A stretch of 64,000 nt of DNA. It comes from an uncultured Paracoccaceae bacterium. Its GTDB lineage: Bacteria; Pseudomonadota; Alphaproteobacteria; Rhodobacterales; Rhodobacteraceae. This document shows positions 1 to 8,175 of this stretch, piece after piece. The position numbers and the translations under genes are program-made. Location of the stretch: the NCBI GenBank assembly GCA_947495795.1, contig CANMAI010000004.1, positions 186,001-250,000 on the forward strand, given 5' to 3'. Each line of letters begins with the position of its first letter. Within the stretch, counting starts at the first letter, position 1. The notes under the pieces were generated by a model that saw only the letters and a list, made by a program, of their open reading frames with translations, was not told the origin of the DNA and did not search any database.

Positions 1-1
1 C

Positions 2-1114
2 GCGGCCACCCTCACCCGCCAGCCGGGGCAGGCGCTGATCCAGTTCCCCAACCCCGATCACGCCACCCTTCAGGCCGCCATCAACGCTGTGGCGCCTCTG
101 GGCGGCATCGTGGAAATCACCACCAACGATGTCCTCACCGGCAACGTCACGCTCTCCGCCACAGAACGCACGGAGCTTGTGCTCCGCGCCGCCGATGGCG
201 TTCGCCCGATCCTCCGCCCTGCTGGCCCCATCCAGATTCAGGGCGGCACGGATGCCCGCGTCATCCTCGATGGCCTCACCGTCGATGACGCCCGCGTCAA
301 CATTCGCCCGAACGGAGATGGCATCTCGCTGAACGAAGTCACGCTCCGCCACTGCACCCTGATCCCGGGCCGCGCCTTCACACCCGAAGGCGCTCCGCAA
401 AACCCCAACAGCTCCAGCCTTACGGTCAATACAACCGGCCTCGAACTTTATATCGACAAGTCCATCACCGGCCCGATCTTCATGGACGAGACCACGAATG
501 CGGAAATCCGCGACAGCATCGTCGATGCCGCCTCGGCAGACCCTTCCAGCAGCGCACAAGCCCGCGCCATCCGCGGCACCAGTGGTGCCACCTCACCCGC
601 CGGTGCGCTTACCATTATCGCCAGCACCATCATCGGGCGGATCACCGCCCGCGCCTTCCCTCTCGTCTCCAATTCCATCCTGTTCGCCCGGTCTCCGGGC
701 ACAGGCGCACCCATCCGCGCACTCCGCCGTCAGGAAGGCTGCATGCGCTTCTCATGGGTGCCGCAGGATGCCATCACACCCCGCCGCTACCGCTGCCAGC
801 CACAACTGGCCATAGATCAGGCTATCACCATCGCAGAGGCGGGTGGCCCGATCACGCAGGCCATGCGCAACCTCATCACCCGGCGTATCACCCGCTGGCT
901 GCGCCCCAGCTTCACCGCCCTTTCGGCCAGCCATCCCGCTTACGTCCAATTGCGGCAGGCAGCACCACTGGAGGTTCGCACGGGCGCCTCAGATGAAAGC
1001 GAGATGGGCGCATACCACCTCCTCTTCGCCCCCCAGAGGGAGACAAACCTCCGCATCCGCCTTGAAGAGTATCTCCGCTTCGGTCTCGAAGCCGGAATTT
1101 TCTACGAAACATGA
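2..1114 (+). CDS. Beta-helix-like protein, 5' end cut by the window edge
   Basis: The reading frame is open from base 2, so the gene starts to the left of the window; the first in-window ATG (position 89) lies inside the protein. The visible part opens with a pattern (FPNPDHATLQAAINAV, then GGIVEI) that is typical of the first turn of right-handed parallel beta-helix proteins, where a segment for surface or carbohydrate contact follows. The middle has short repeated beta-strand motifs (for example GLELYIDKSITGPI, NAEIRDSIVDAAS, ALTIIASTIIGRI). It ends 18 bases before the DUF6519 gene, behind a good Shine-Dalgarno sequence, so both are probably cotranscribed. Exact function is unknown; a structural or fibre role in a tail-like particle is inference from the neighbours. 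Confidence 0.7.
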   Translation, partial: AATLTRQPGQALIQFPNPDHATLQAAINAVAPLGGIVEITTNDVLTGNVTLSATERTELVLRAADGVRPILRPAGPIQIQGGTDARVILDGLTVDDARVNIRPNGDGISLNEVTLRHCTLIPGRAFTPEGAPQNPNSSSLTVNTTGLELYIDKSITGPIFMDETTNAEIRDSIVDAASADPSSSAQARAIRGTSGATSPAGALTIIASTIIGRITARAFPLVSNSILFARSPGTGAPIRALRRQEGCMRFSWVPQDAITPRRYRCQPQLAIDQAITIAEAGGPITQAMRNLITRRITRWLRPSFTALSASHPAYVQLRQAAPLEVRTGASDESEMGAYHLLFAPQRETNLRIRLEEYLRFGLEAGIFYET

Positions 1115-1132
1115 TTTTAAAGGAGCAACCCC

Positions 1133-4100
1133 ATGTCTGGTGACTATAGCAGAGACAGTTTCGATGCCCTGCGGGATTACGCCGGGGTCTTCCTTCAACA
1201 GGGCCGTGCGGTTCTGGATAGCGACTGGAACGAGATGGTCGAGATGTTCGAGCGGCGCATCCGCACGGGCACCGTCGATACCATCGGGCGGGCCGCGGTG
1301 CCGCGAGAGACCATCGAGGGCTTCGAGATCCGCTTCGCCGCAGCAGGCGGGCTGGAGATCGGGCGCGGTCGCAAATATCTCGACGGTATGCTGCTCGAAT
1401 GCCACGGCTCGGCGAACTTCACCGGCGCAGAACCTGCCCTTCCGGACCCGGTGTTTGACAGGGGCCGCCCCAACACCACCAACCCGACGGAAGACGGCCC
1501 CGAAGGCGTGCTGAATGAGATGATCCCGCCGCCCGAAGGCGATTTTCTCAATTATCTCAACCAGCCCTACTGGCCAGAGCCGGATCCGTTGGTCGAGGAA
1601 GGCACCGCCATCGCCTATGTCGTCGCCTGGCAACGCGAGATAACACCCATCGAGATGCCCGATCTGCTGGAACCGGCGATGGGTGGCATAGATACAACCA
1701 CCCGCTGGCAAACCGTCTGGCAGGTCCGCACATTCGAGGCCCCCCGCACCACCACCTGCACCACGCCCGATCAGGATATCCCTGGTTGGCAGCAGGAGAT
1801 CGCCCCCTCCACCGCCCGCCTTACCACGGCAACAGTAGATATCGAGGATCCGGAAGACCCCTGCCTCGTTCCGCCGACGGAGGGTTACTCGGGCATCGAA
1901 AACCAGTTCTACCGCGTGGAACTCCACAGCGTGGGCGAAACGGGACCGGACGGAAACCCGCCTACGCAAACAGACGCCCGCTTCAAGTTCAGCCGCGAAA
2001 ACGCCTCCGTCGTCAGTGCCGTGGAAAGCATCAGCAGCACGAACGATAGCGTCTTCGTAGGCCGCATCGGGCGCGATGAGATCCTGCGCTTCCGGGAAGG
2101 CGATTGGGTCGAACTCACCGACGACAGGCGCGAGCTGAACCACGGCTCCGGCGAAATGCTCCGCGTCGCCCACGTTTTCGAGGATACGCGCGAGATCGAG
2201 CTTGAAAGCGCCATATCGGACCCGGACCTCATCCCTTCCGGCGTCGGCGATGATACCACAACCAACCGCCGCACGCGCCTTATCCGCTGGGATCAGCAGG
2301 GCGTAATCCGGCTACCGGATGGCACCGACTGGGTGGATCTCAATGCGCCGGGTTCCGATGGTCTCATCCCCGTGCCGCCGCCGGGCACAGCCCTTGTGCT
2401 CGAAAACGGTATCACCGTGGAATTCAGCACGGCCCCCGGGCAAGGCCGTTTCCGGGAAATGGATCACTGGCGCTTTGCCGCCCGCACCGCCGGTACCCAA
2501 ATCGAGGAACTGCGCGACGCCCCGCCCGACGGTATCCAGCGCCACTATTGCCGCCTCGCCGTCGTGCGCTTCGGCACGCCAAACACACAAGGCTCCATCC
2601 TCGATTGCCGCACCTTCTGGCCGCCGCAATTCGAGGCGGGAGACGAAGGCTGCTACTGCACCGTCTGCGTCACGGCCGAAGAGCACAATTCCGGCACCCT
2701 CACCATTCAGCAGGCGATAGACCAGATCCCCGATGCGGGCGGCACCGTCTGTCTCGAAGCGGGCAACTACATCCTGCCCGAGCCCATCATCATCGCCAAC
2801 CGCAACGCCCTTAAGGTCAGCGGGCAGGGCCTCGGCACCATCCTTCTCTATCAGGGCGCAGGCGGGGCAATACAGATAGACACCGCAAACGATATCCAGC
2901 TCGAACGCTTCACCGTCTTCGCCTTCCCGGGCGAAGATCCGACAGGCAACATCCCCATCGTCCACGGGATCGCAGCCGAAAACACAACACTTCTTGCCCT
3001 TCGCCGCCTCGCTGTGCTCGTCGCATCTCCCAACCCGGAAGACCGCTTCGATTTCGGCATAGCCCTCGATGGCGTGCAGATCGGTATCAAGATCGAGGAA
3101 TGCGTGATCGTCGCCCCCCACGCACTTGGCTCCCGCTCCACCTACGGGCTGGATGAGGATGGTGATCTCACCTTCGCCGCCTTCGCGGAACTCCGCGTGC
3201 TCGATTGCATCCTCTTCGGAGGACGCGTCGGCATCCTGATCGACCGTGTGGCCTTCAACATCTCCGCCGCACTTCTTTCGCGCAATCTTGTCTTCTCCAA
3301 CGAAACGGGGATCCGCCTCAACTGGTTCGAAATCCCGGCAGGAAGCCTCTCGATAGAGACAAGTACCGTGGTGGCAGACCGCACGGGCCTCCGTCTTGGG
3401 GCCACAACCACCCGCGTGCAGGATTGCGAGATCTCGGGCGGCGATGGCTTCGGGGACGGTATCCGCCTCGTGGCCAATATCGCCCCCGAAACGCTGACGG
3501 ACGCCCAACTGATCGGGAACACGATCTTCGATTTCGCAGGCGCGGGTATCCGCATCGATGGCCAGCACGATACGGTTCTGATCAAGCGCAACATCATCCG
3601 CGATGTCGGGATCGCAGGGATTGCCACAGACGTCGATGCCTCCATACGCCATCTCGCGATAGACAATAACGCGATTGAGGGTGTCGCCCAAACGGGCGGC
3701 GCAGAAACGGCAATGGGTATCGCTGTGAACTCGGTGGAGTCGGGCCAGATCATCGGTAACTCGATCCGCGATGTGGGCGAAGAAAGTGGCAGTGGTCAGG
3801 CCTATTCCGGTATCTATGTGCAAGGCAGCGGCAGCGTGGATGTCTCGTCAAACGTGCTGTCGGAGATCGGCAGCGACGGCGTTGAAAGCAGTGCTACGGG
3901 CATCCTCGTGCGCCCGCCCTATCTTGGCATCACCGTCACGGGCAACCGCATCTTCGGCGATCTCGATGGCGGGGAAGGGCCTGTCAACTGGACGGCGCTC
4001 GACATCGGATCATCGTTCAATCCCGACAACACCCTTCCGCCCGTATTCACGGGGGAGGTTGCACGCATACCTTCTGTGGAAGGTGCCACGCTTGCCTATT

Positions 4101-4507
4101 TCGCTGTAGATAACCAGATCTACCGCGCCTCAACGGCAAGCTTTGCCATCGCCCTGCCCAATGTCCCGGGCCAGATCACGGCAACCGGCAACCAGATGCG
4201 CACAGGCCGGGAGATATTCGACGGGCTGATCCGGATTGTCGATGGCAGCGCCACGGGCGTCTCACTTTCCAACAATGTCTGCGATCATTCCGCAGAGGCC
4301 GGGCTCGACGACATGGTGCTGATCTCCAGCCCCCGTATCAGCGTGTCCGGCAACACTGTCACCCACCGCGCCGATGCGCTGACGATGCGGCTTTTCACCG
4401 GAGAGGCCGGAGCCGCCACCGTCATTGGCAACATCACAACAGGCAGGATCCTGCTGAACGGGAGCGGCCTGCCCGCGCCCTTCGGCGCGCTCAACCTGCA
4501 AGCCTGA
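1133..4507 (+). CDS. DUF6519-type N-terminus with long beta-helix repeat region
   Basis: A 1124-residue protein. The start (GDYSRDSFDALRDYAGVFLQ, then GRAVLDSDWNE) matches the hallmark of DUF6519 proteins as I know the family. From about residue 510 on it changes to a parallel beta-helix region: an opening AINAA-like turn (TLTIQQAIDQIPDAGGTVCL), then many coils of the form xxVxGNxIxxxxxxGI (for example QLIGNTIFDFAGAGIRI, QIIGNSIRDVGEE, VSSNVLSEIGSDGV). No signal peptide is visible. The start is backed by AAAGGAG 7 bases upstream of the ATG. DUF6519 proteins often occur beside phage-tail or contractile-injection genes, so a structural or adhesive role is plausible but not shown here. Confidence 0.8.
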   Translation: MSGDYSRDSFDALRDYAGVFLQQGRAVLDSDWNEMVEMFERRIRTGTVDTIGRAAVPRETIEGFEIRFAAAGGLEIGRGRKYLDGMLLECHGSANFTGAEPALPDPVFDRGRPNTTNPTEDGPEGVLNEMIPPPEGDFLNYLNQPYWPEPDPLVEEGTAIAYVVAWQREITPIEMPDLLEPAMGGIDTTTRWQTVWQVRTFEAPRTTTCTTPDQDIPGWQQEIAPSTARLTTATVDIEDPEDPCLVPPTEGYSGIENQFYRVELHSVGETGPDGNPPTQTDARFKFSRENASVVSAVESISSTNDSVFVGRIGRDEILRFREGDWVELTDDRRELNHGSGEMLRVAHVFEDTREIELESAISDPDLIPSGVGDDTTTNRRTRLIRWDQQGVIRLPDGTDWVDLNAPGSDGLIPVPPPGTALVLENGITVEFSTAPGQGRFREMDHWRFAARTAGTQIEELRDAPPDGIQRHYCRLAVVRFGTPNTQGSILDCRTFWPPQFEAGDEGCYCTVCVTAEEHNSGTLTIQQAIDQIPDAGGTVCLEAGNYILPEPIIIANRNALKVSGQGLGTILLYQGAGGAIQIDTANDIQLERFTVFAFPGEDPTGNIPIVHGIAAENTTLLALRRLAVLVASPNPEDRFDFGIALDGVQIGIKIEECVIVAPHALGSRSTYGLDEDGDLTFAAFAELRVLDCILFGGRVGILIDRVAFNISAALLSRNLVFSNETGIRLNWFEIPAGSLSIETSTVVADRTGLRLGATTTRVQDCEISGGDGFGDGIRLVANIAPETLTDAQLIGNTIFDFAGAGIRIDGQHDTVLIKRNIIRDVGIAGIATDVDASIRHLAIDNNAIEGVAQTGGAETAMGIAVNSVESGQIIGNSIRDVGEESGSGQAYSGIYVQGSGSVDVSSNVLSEIGSDGVESSATGILVRPPYLGITVTGNRIFGDLDGGEGPVNWTALDIGSSFNPDNTLPPVFTGEVARIPSVEGATLAYFAVDNQIYRASTASFAIALPNVPGQITATGNQMRTGREIFDGLIRIVDGSATGVSLSNNVCDHSAEAGLDDMVLISSPRISVSGNTVTHRADALTMRLFTGEAGAATVIGNITTGRILLNGSGLPAPFGALNLQA

Positions 4508-4524
4508 CATTAAGGAGAAGGATA

Positions 4525-5070
4525 ATGCCTACAGCCATCGCAACCCTCGGCCGGGAAAAACGGATCGCAACGCTGGCGCGCAAAGTTTTCGTGCTGGAAA
4601 GAGGCGCAGACCCTGCCCTGCAACGCCGGGCTGAGGCGGCGCTTCTCAAGGCCAATCCACGCCTTGCGCGGCCGGAAGGCTACCGCGTGGGCGCGAAGGT
4701 GATCGTGCCACGCACCCCCGGCCTCAGGCGCACGCCCGACGTGGTTGTGGCGCGGGCCGAAGGCAAGGGGCTGACGGGCGAGACAGCGCTCCGCCTGCAG
4801 GCAGCGGCGAGCCAGATCGATGATAGATTTCAGCAAGCAACAGATAGAGCAGAGAAAGACCTCAGCCGCATTCAGGACAGGGAATTTCTCGCCTCTGCCA
4901 AGAAGGCCCTGCCCGAAAGCACCGACCTGCTGGCCAAAACAGAGGAACGCCTGAAACGGGAAATGGAAGAGAGCGGAGACAAAGCCGCCCGGTTTCAATC
5001 GGGGCTGGAAAAGGCGCTTGAGGCAGTGGATGTGCTGGAAAAGCTCGGAAACAGGCAACTCCCGAGGTAG
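4525..5070 (+). CDS. LysM-like protein with coiled-coil C-terminus
   Basis: A 181-residue protein, 17 bases after the DUF6519 gene and behind a TAAGGAGAAGG ribosome site, so it is the third gene of the same operon. Residues about 15-60 (RKVFVLERGADPALQRRAEA, ALLKANPRL, YRVGAKVIVP) have the order of a LysM-like or tail-protein-X-like module, in which an 'LxxANP...L..G..I.VP' core binds a partner or glycan. The remainder (about 85-175) is charged and predicted helical. No export signal is visible. LysM-like proteins are common in tail and contractile-injection clusters, where they sit at the tube or hub; assignment to such a cluster is inference. Confidence 0.65.
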   Translation: MPTAIATLGREKRIATLARKVFVLERGADPALQRRAEAALLKANPRLARPEGYRVGAKVIVPRTPGLRRTPDVVVARAEGKGLTGETALRLQAAASQIDDRFQQATDRAEKDLSRIQDREFLASAKKALPESTDLLAKTEERLKREMEESGDKAARFQSGLEKALEAVDVLEKLGNRQLPR

Positions 5071-5091
5071 TGCTTTGCCATTGACCAAAAG

Positions 5092-5142
5092 GAGGCGCGT
5101 TCCGCGCCATTCCTCCTAAGCCCTAGCGGGCAGATGGCAGCC
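5092..5142. repeat. Direct repeat copy 1 (flanks GNAT gene)
   Basis: This roughly 50-base stretch matches positions 5986-6034 in the same orientation with a few substitutions and two one-base gaps. Both copies contain two small inverted repeats: a GGCGC..GCGCC type hairpin and a GCCCGC..GGGC type hairpin. The copies bracket the acetyltransferase gene. They could be a dispersed palindromic element, duplicated terminator DNA, or scars of insertion of the gene. Confidence 0.7.
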
Positions 5143-5145
5143 TGC

Positions 5146-5970
5146 TCACAAGCTGCGGAGAAGCTCCAGCTGCGAGAGTGTCCGCCGTGCGCCAATGTTC
5201 ACCATGAACGCGGCGAAGCCCTCGTCCCGGGCATCTGCATTGATCAGCCGAAGAGCAGGCGCCGCTTCACCGAGATGCGCCAGCATGGCGCTGCAGAGGC
5301 CTTGCCGGCGGTGCAGAGGATGCACACCAACCTGCGCGACCGTACCACTTTCGGCGAAGAGAACAGCAGCAGCGACGAGACGGCCTTCCGTAAAGCAACC
5401 AACACACCGCGTGGTTTCAGCCACGGCTGTAATCGCGTCATCGCTGTTCTGCCAGGATGGCTTCCAGTCTCTGAGCGTGGGCATCTCTTCGACGATGCTG
5501 CTCCACTCAACGGATCTCACCATGGCATCAGAGCAAAGACGTGGAGCCTTCAATGCGTAACAATCGAGGCGGCGATGAACCTTCATCCCAAGGCTTTCGT
5601 AAAGACGCGTTGCCGCAGTGTTTCCGTCAATTACTTCTGTTTGAAAGCTGTCAGCGCCCCGTTCCAGAACCCGTTCTAAACTGGCTTCGGCAAGCTTGCG
5701 AGCCAAGCCTTTCCCCCGCGCCTCCGGTGCCGTTGCGCTGGCGATCAGGTAGGCCGCATTGCCGCGCAGGCTGACAAGCCAGAGCGCTGTGACCCTGCCA
5801 TCTTCCAGCGCTGCCATGGAGATGGAAGGATCCAGCCCCCTCTGCCTCATCATGAGCCGAAACTGGGCAAGGCTGGGGCGCATGGGCACGATGTAATCCG
5901 AGAAGCCCTCCACCATTCCGGCGTGCAGGGCCTCGTCGGAAAGCGTGACCGCGGAAACGATCTTCGTCAT
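5146..5970 (-). CDS. GNAT family N-acetyltransferase
   Basis: The protein has two acetyl-CoA-binding-like halves. The N-terminal half contains the GNAT motif A pattern ASATAPEARGKGLARKLAEA, followed by a motif-B-like NTAATRLYESLGMKVHRRL. The C-terminal half repeats the pattern weakly (AQVGVHPLHRRQGLCSAMLA), and ends with a degenerate 'GF..FMVNIGAR' segment. The substrate cannot be told. An upstream ATG at 6003 is in frame, but it lies inside the repeat at 5986-6034; the ATG at 5970 (MTKIVSAV) begins the recognisable domain and has a purine-rich stretch just upstream, so I use it. The gene stands alone between two similar repeats, which hints at mobility. Confidence 0.85.
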   Translation of the reverse strand: MTKIVSAVTLSDEALHAGMVEGFSDYIVPMRPSLAQFRLMMRQRGLDPSISMAALEDGRVTALWLVSLRGNAAYLIASATAPEARGKGLARKLAEASLERVLERGADSFQTEVIDGNTAATRLYESLGMKVHRRLDCYALKAPRLCSDAMVRSVEWSSIVEEMPTLRDWKPSWQNSDDAITAVAETTRCVGCFTEGRLVAAAVLFAESGTVAQVGVHPLHRRQGLCSAMLAHLGEAAPALRLINADARDEGFAAFMVNIGARRTLSQLELLRSL

Positions 5971-5985
5971 CTCTCTTATCCAATT

Positions 5986-6034
5986 GAGGCGCATTCGCGC
6001 CATTCCTATCAGCCCTTGCGGGCGGATGGCACCC
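5986..6034. repeat. Direct repeat copy 2 (flanks GNAT gene)
   Basis: This is the second copy of the element at 5092-5142, about 80% identical by eye. It lies between the start of the GNAT gene and the 3' end of mtgA. As it covers the possible upstream start of the GNAT ORF at 6003, it argues against that start. Confidence 0.7.
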
Positions 6035-6037
6035 GGC

Positions 6038-6928
6038 TCATCCGTAGCGAAAGCAGGCCGCGCGGCCGTCTGCCTCGATTGTTTGCGCGCCTGATGCGAT
6101 GGCCCGCGCCCGGCGTTTGAGAAACGCTGTCGGACGGCTGGCGGAGCGCTTCTTCGGGCTGGGCAGCACCGCCATCAGAGCTGCCGCACGCTGCGGCCCA
6201 AGCTCGGACGCAGGTATCCCGAAATAGTGCCGCGCAGCCGCCTCCACACCGAAGACGCCTGTGTCGAACTCCGCCACGTTGAGATACACTTCCATGATCC
6301 GCCGCTTGCCCCAAAGCCCCTCGATCATCACGGTAAAGCCCGCCTCCAGCCCTTTGCGCACCCAGCTCCGCTCCTGCCAGAGGAACACATTCTTGGCCAC
6401 CTGCTGTGAAATCGTGCTACCGCCCCGACGGGCCCCGCCATCGAGTGCGGCCTGAATGGCCTCGAAATCAAACCCGTAATGTTTGCAGAAATTCGCGTCC
6501 TCCGCCGCCGCCGCACTGAGGGAGAGATGGCGGGAGAGCCGCTCGATCGGTTCCCAATCGCGCTTCAGCTCGCCATGCCGAAACCACTCCGCCGCCTGAT
6601 AGTAATTGATCGGTGGGTTCACAAAGCGGAAAATGCCCACGAAAACCACCAGAAAGAGGCAAAACGCCAGAATACCGCCGCCCAGCCAGCGCAGGGCCCG
6701 CCGCCAGAGCGCAGGTTTCTTGCTCGCCTTCTTGGCCGGGCTCTTCTTGGCCGCAGTTTTCTTGGCGGCCTTCGCAGGGGCAGCTTTTTTAGCAGCCACC
6801 TTCTTTCTGGCCGTCACGCCGCGCACTCTCGCAATTCCCGCCAAATCAATCTGTCCCGCATCCCGCTCGATCTCTTTCTTCCGTTTCCGTCGCCAATAGG
6901 CCTTTTGGGCCAATCCGTTAACCGACAT
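6038..6928 (-). CDS. mtgA: Monofunctional peptidoglycan transglycosylase MtgA with Lys/Ala-rich tail
   Basis: The enzyme polymerises lipid II into glycan strands at the outer face of the inner membrane (GT51 family). Residues from about 75 on show one membrane anchor (GGGILAFCLFLVVFVGIFRF), then the GT51 motifs: AEDANFCKHYGFDFEAI with the catalytic Glu, RRGGSTISQQVAKNVFL, KGLEAGFTVMIEGLW and EVYLNVAEFDTGVFGVEAA. The size of the core fits MtgA. Unusual is the cytoplasmic N-terminus, residues about 40-75, an almost pure run of Lys, Ala and Pro (KKVAAKKAAPAKAAKK and similar), like the tail of histone H1. There is no close partner gene. Confidence 0.95.
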   Translation of the reverse strand: MSVNGLAQKAYWRRKRKKEIERDAGQIDLAGIARVRGVTARKKVAAKKAAPAKAAKKTAAKKSPAKKASKKPALWRRALRWLGGGILAFCLFLVVFVGIFRFVNPPINYYQAAEWFRHGELKRDWEPIERLSRHLSLSAAAAEDANFCKHYGFDFEAIQAALDGGARRGGSTISQQVAKNVFLWQERSWVRKGLEAGFTVMIEGLWGKRRIMEVYLNVAEFDTGVFGVEAAARHYFGIPASELGPQRAAALMAVLPSPKKRSASRPTAFLKRRARAIASGAQTIEADGRAACFRYG

Positions 6929-7022
6929 ACCAGCCTCTCTTCAAAGAGTCTTAACTTGGCCGCAATTTCTGGCAAATGGTGTGGCAGTAGCGTTGCAATA
7001 TGTGAATGTAGTTAGGTCTATC

Positions 7023-7910
7023 ATGTTTGTTGTGTACCGATTTGCCCGTGCTGTCTGCCTTGGCCTAATACTTCTGGCCACCCCAGTTGTCGCACAAAAT
7101 ACCCTCTCTCCGCTGATAACGGCGGAAACCCTTGCGAGACTGGTGGATGAGGGCGCGCCCCAGATAATTGACATCCGCAACAAGCGGGCCCTCCGCCCAC
7201 TCTACAGTTACAGTGCAGGCCATATTCCGGGGGCCGTGAATGTGCCACTCAAGGAATGGCGCGCAATCTGGGCCGATCCCGTGGCCCTGCCAAGCGCGCG
7301 GGATCTCACGATGCTGGTGCGTACATCAGGCCTTGTCAAATCACGCCCTGTTGTCATCGTCCACAGTTCCGCGGCCAAGGGCAATTTCGGCTCTGCGGCC
7401 TGGGTTTACTGGGTTCTGAAAAGCGGCGGCTTCACCGATCTCGCAATTCTCGATGGCGGCATTCGAGCATGGAAAACAGCGGGCCAGCCACTCACCCGTC
7501 TCGGCACCCCCATTCGCCGCTCGCGCGAGGTGGCGTTGCTGGATACAACATGGCTCGCCACCCATGAAGACGTGGACGCGGTGATCGCAGGCACCAGTAC
7601 CGCTCAGCTTCTCGATGCCCGCCCGATCCACCAGATCGCAGGCAGCGCCTCTCTCCCCAACTCCCGCTGGCTCGACAGCGGAGAGCTGATGAACGGCCCC
7701 GACGGACAGGCCGGAGACCAGCTCGCCATCTTCGAACGCCTCAAGTTCGCAGATGTGATGTGGGACAGTCAGGACACCATAACCTACTGCAACAACGGCC
7801 TTCTGGCCGCAGTGGATTGGTTCATGGCCAGCGAAGTTGCAGGCATCCCCAATGTCCGCCTCTACGGCCATTCCCTGAAGGCGCGGAAAGCAGCACGACC
7901 AGCGGGTTAG
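7023..7910 (+). CDS. Periplasmic two-domain rhodanese (sulfurtransferase)
   Basis: The start at 7023 gives a clean signal peptide (MFVVYRFARAVCLGLILLAT, cleaved after VVAQ). Two rhodanese domains follow. The first has the fold motifs (IIDIRNKRAL, YSAGHIPGAVNV) but lacks a Cys at the active loop (HSSAAKG). The second (LLDARP, then TITYCNNGLLAAVDWF) carries the only active-site Cys, in the loop C-N-N-G-L-L-A. This is the usual arrangement for thiosulfate or 3-mercaptopyruvate sulfurtransferases. A longer reading frame from a GTG at 6981 exists but would bury the signal peptide. It ends just before a region where DNA style changes, and the C-terminus is rather short (KARKAARPAG), so slight truncation cannot be excluded. 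Confidence 0.85.
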   Translation: MFVVYRFARAVCLGLILLATPVVAQNTLSPLITAETLARLVDEGAPQIIDIRNKRALRPLYSYSAGHIPGAVNVPLKEWRAIWADPVALPSARDLTMLVRTSGLVKSRPVVIVHSSAAKGNFGSAAWVYWVLKSGGFTDLAILDGGIRAWKTAGQPLTRLGTPIRRSREVALLDTTWLATHEDVDAVIAGTSTAQLLDARPIHQIAGSASLPNSRWLDSGELMNGPDGQAGDQLAIFERLKFADVMWDSQDTITYCNNGLLAAVDWFMASEVAGIPNVRLYGHSLKARKAARPAG

Positions 7911-8046
7911 AGCTCTGTATTGTCACAGTCTTGGTTGGAAGAAGCAGCCCTGCGAGGGAAGGCAACGTTAAAGGCCCACCGAGCATGAAGGCCAGCACAG
8001 GTAGAAGGCGACTGCGTCCGAGCTTTCGGTACGTATGAGAAGGCGA

Positions 8047-8175
8047 TCAGAAGAAGACAATCTGACCCAAAGGGGTCGCGTCGCTAGGCGCTTTCACACA
8101 GATGATCATTCCGGTGAACAACACGCCCGAAAGGATGCGCAGGCCGATCTCAAGTGTTGGATTGTCCGTGCGCAT
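8047..8175 (-). pseudogene. Truncated EamA/DMT transporter, N-terminal 42 residues only
   Basis: The frame starts with an ATG that overlaps the stop of the upstream permease (TGATG), so it was the last gene of the metal-uptake operon. It reads GLRILSGVLFTGMIICVKA and then PLGQIVFF, which is the first membrane segment and loop typical of EamA drug/metabolite transporters (about 290 residues when complete). It stops immediately after QIVFF, where the family normally goes on with RS or RN. About 85% of the gene is missing, so it is almost certainly non-functional. The break marks the edge of a rearrangement between 7911 and 8047. Confidence 0.7.

Noticed and set aside
2312-3823. A 503-codon open frame on the minus strand
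   Set aside because: It lies within the DUF6519 gene, which has a clear ribosome site and repeats; the antisense frame is a composition effect.
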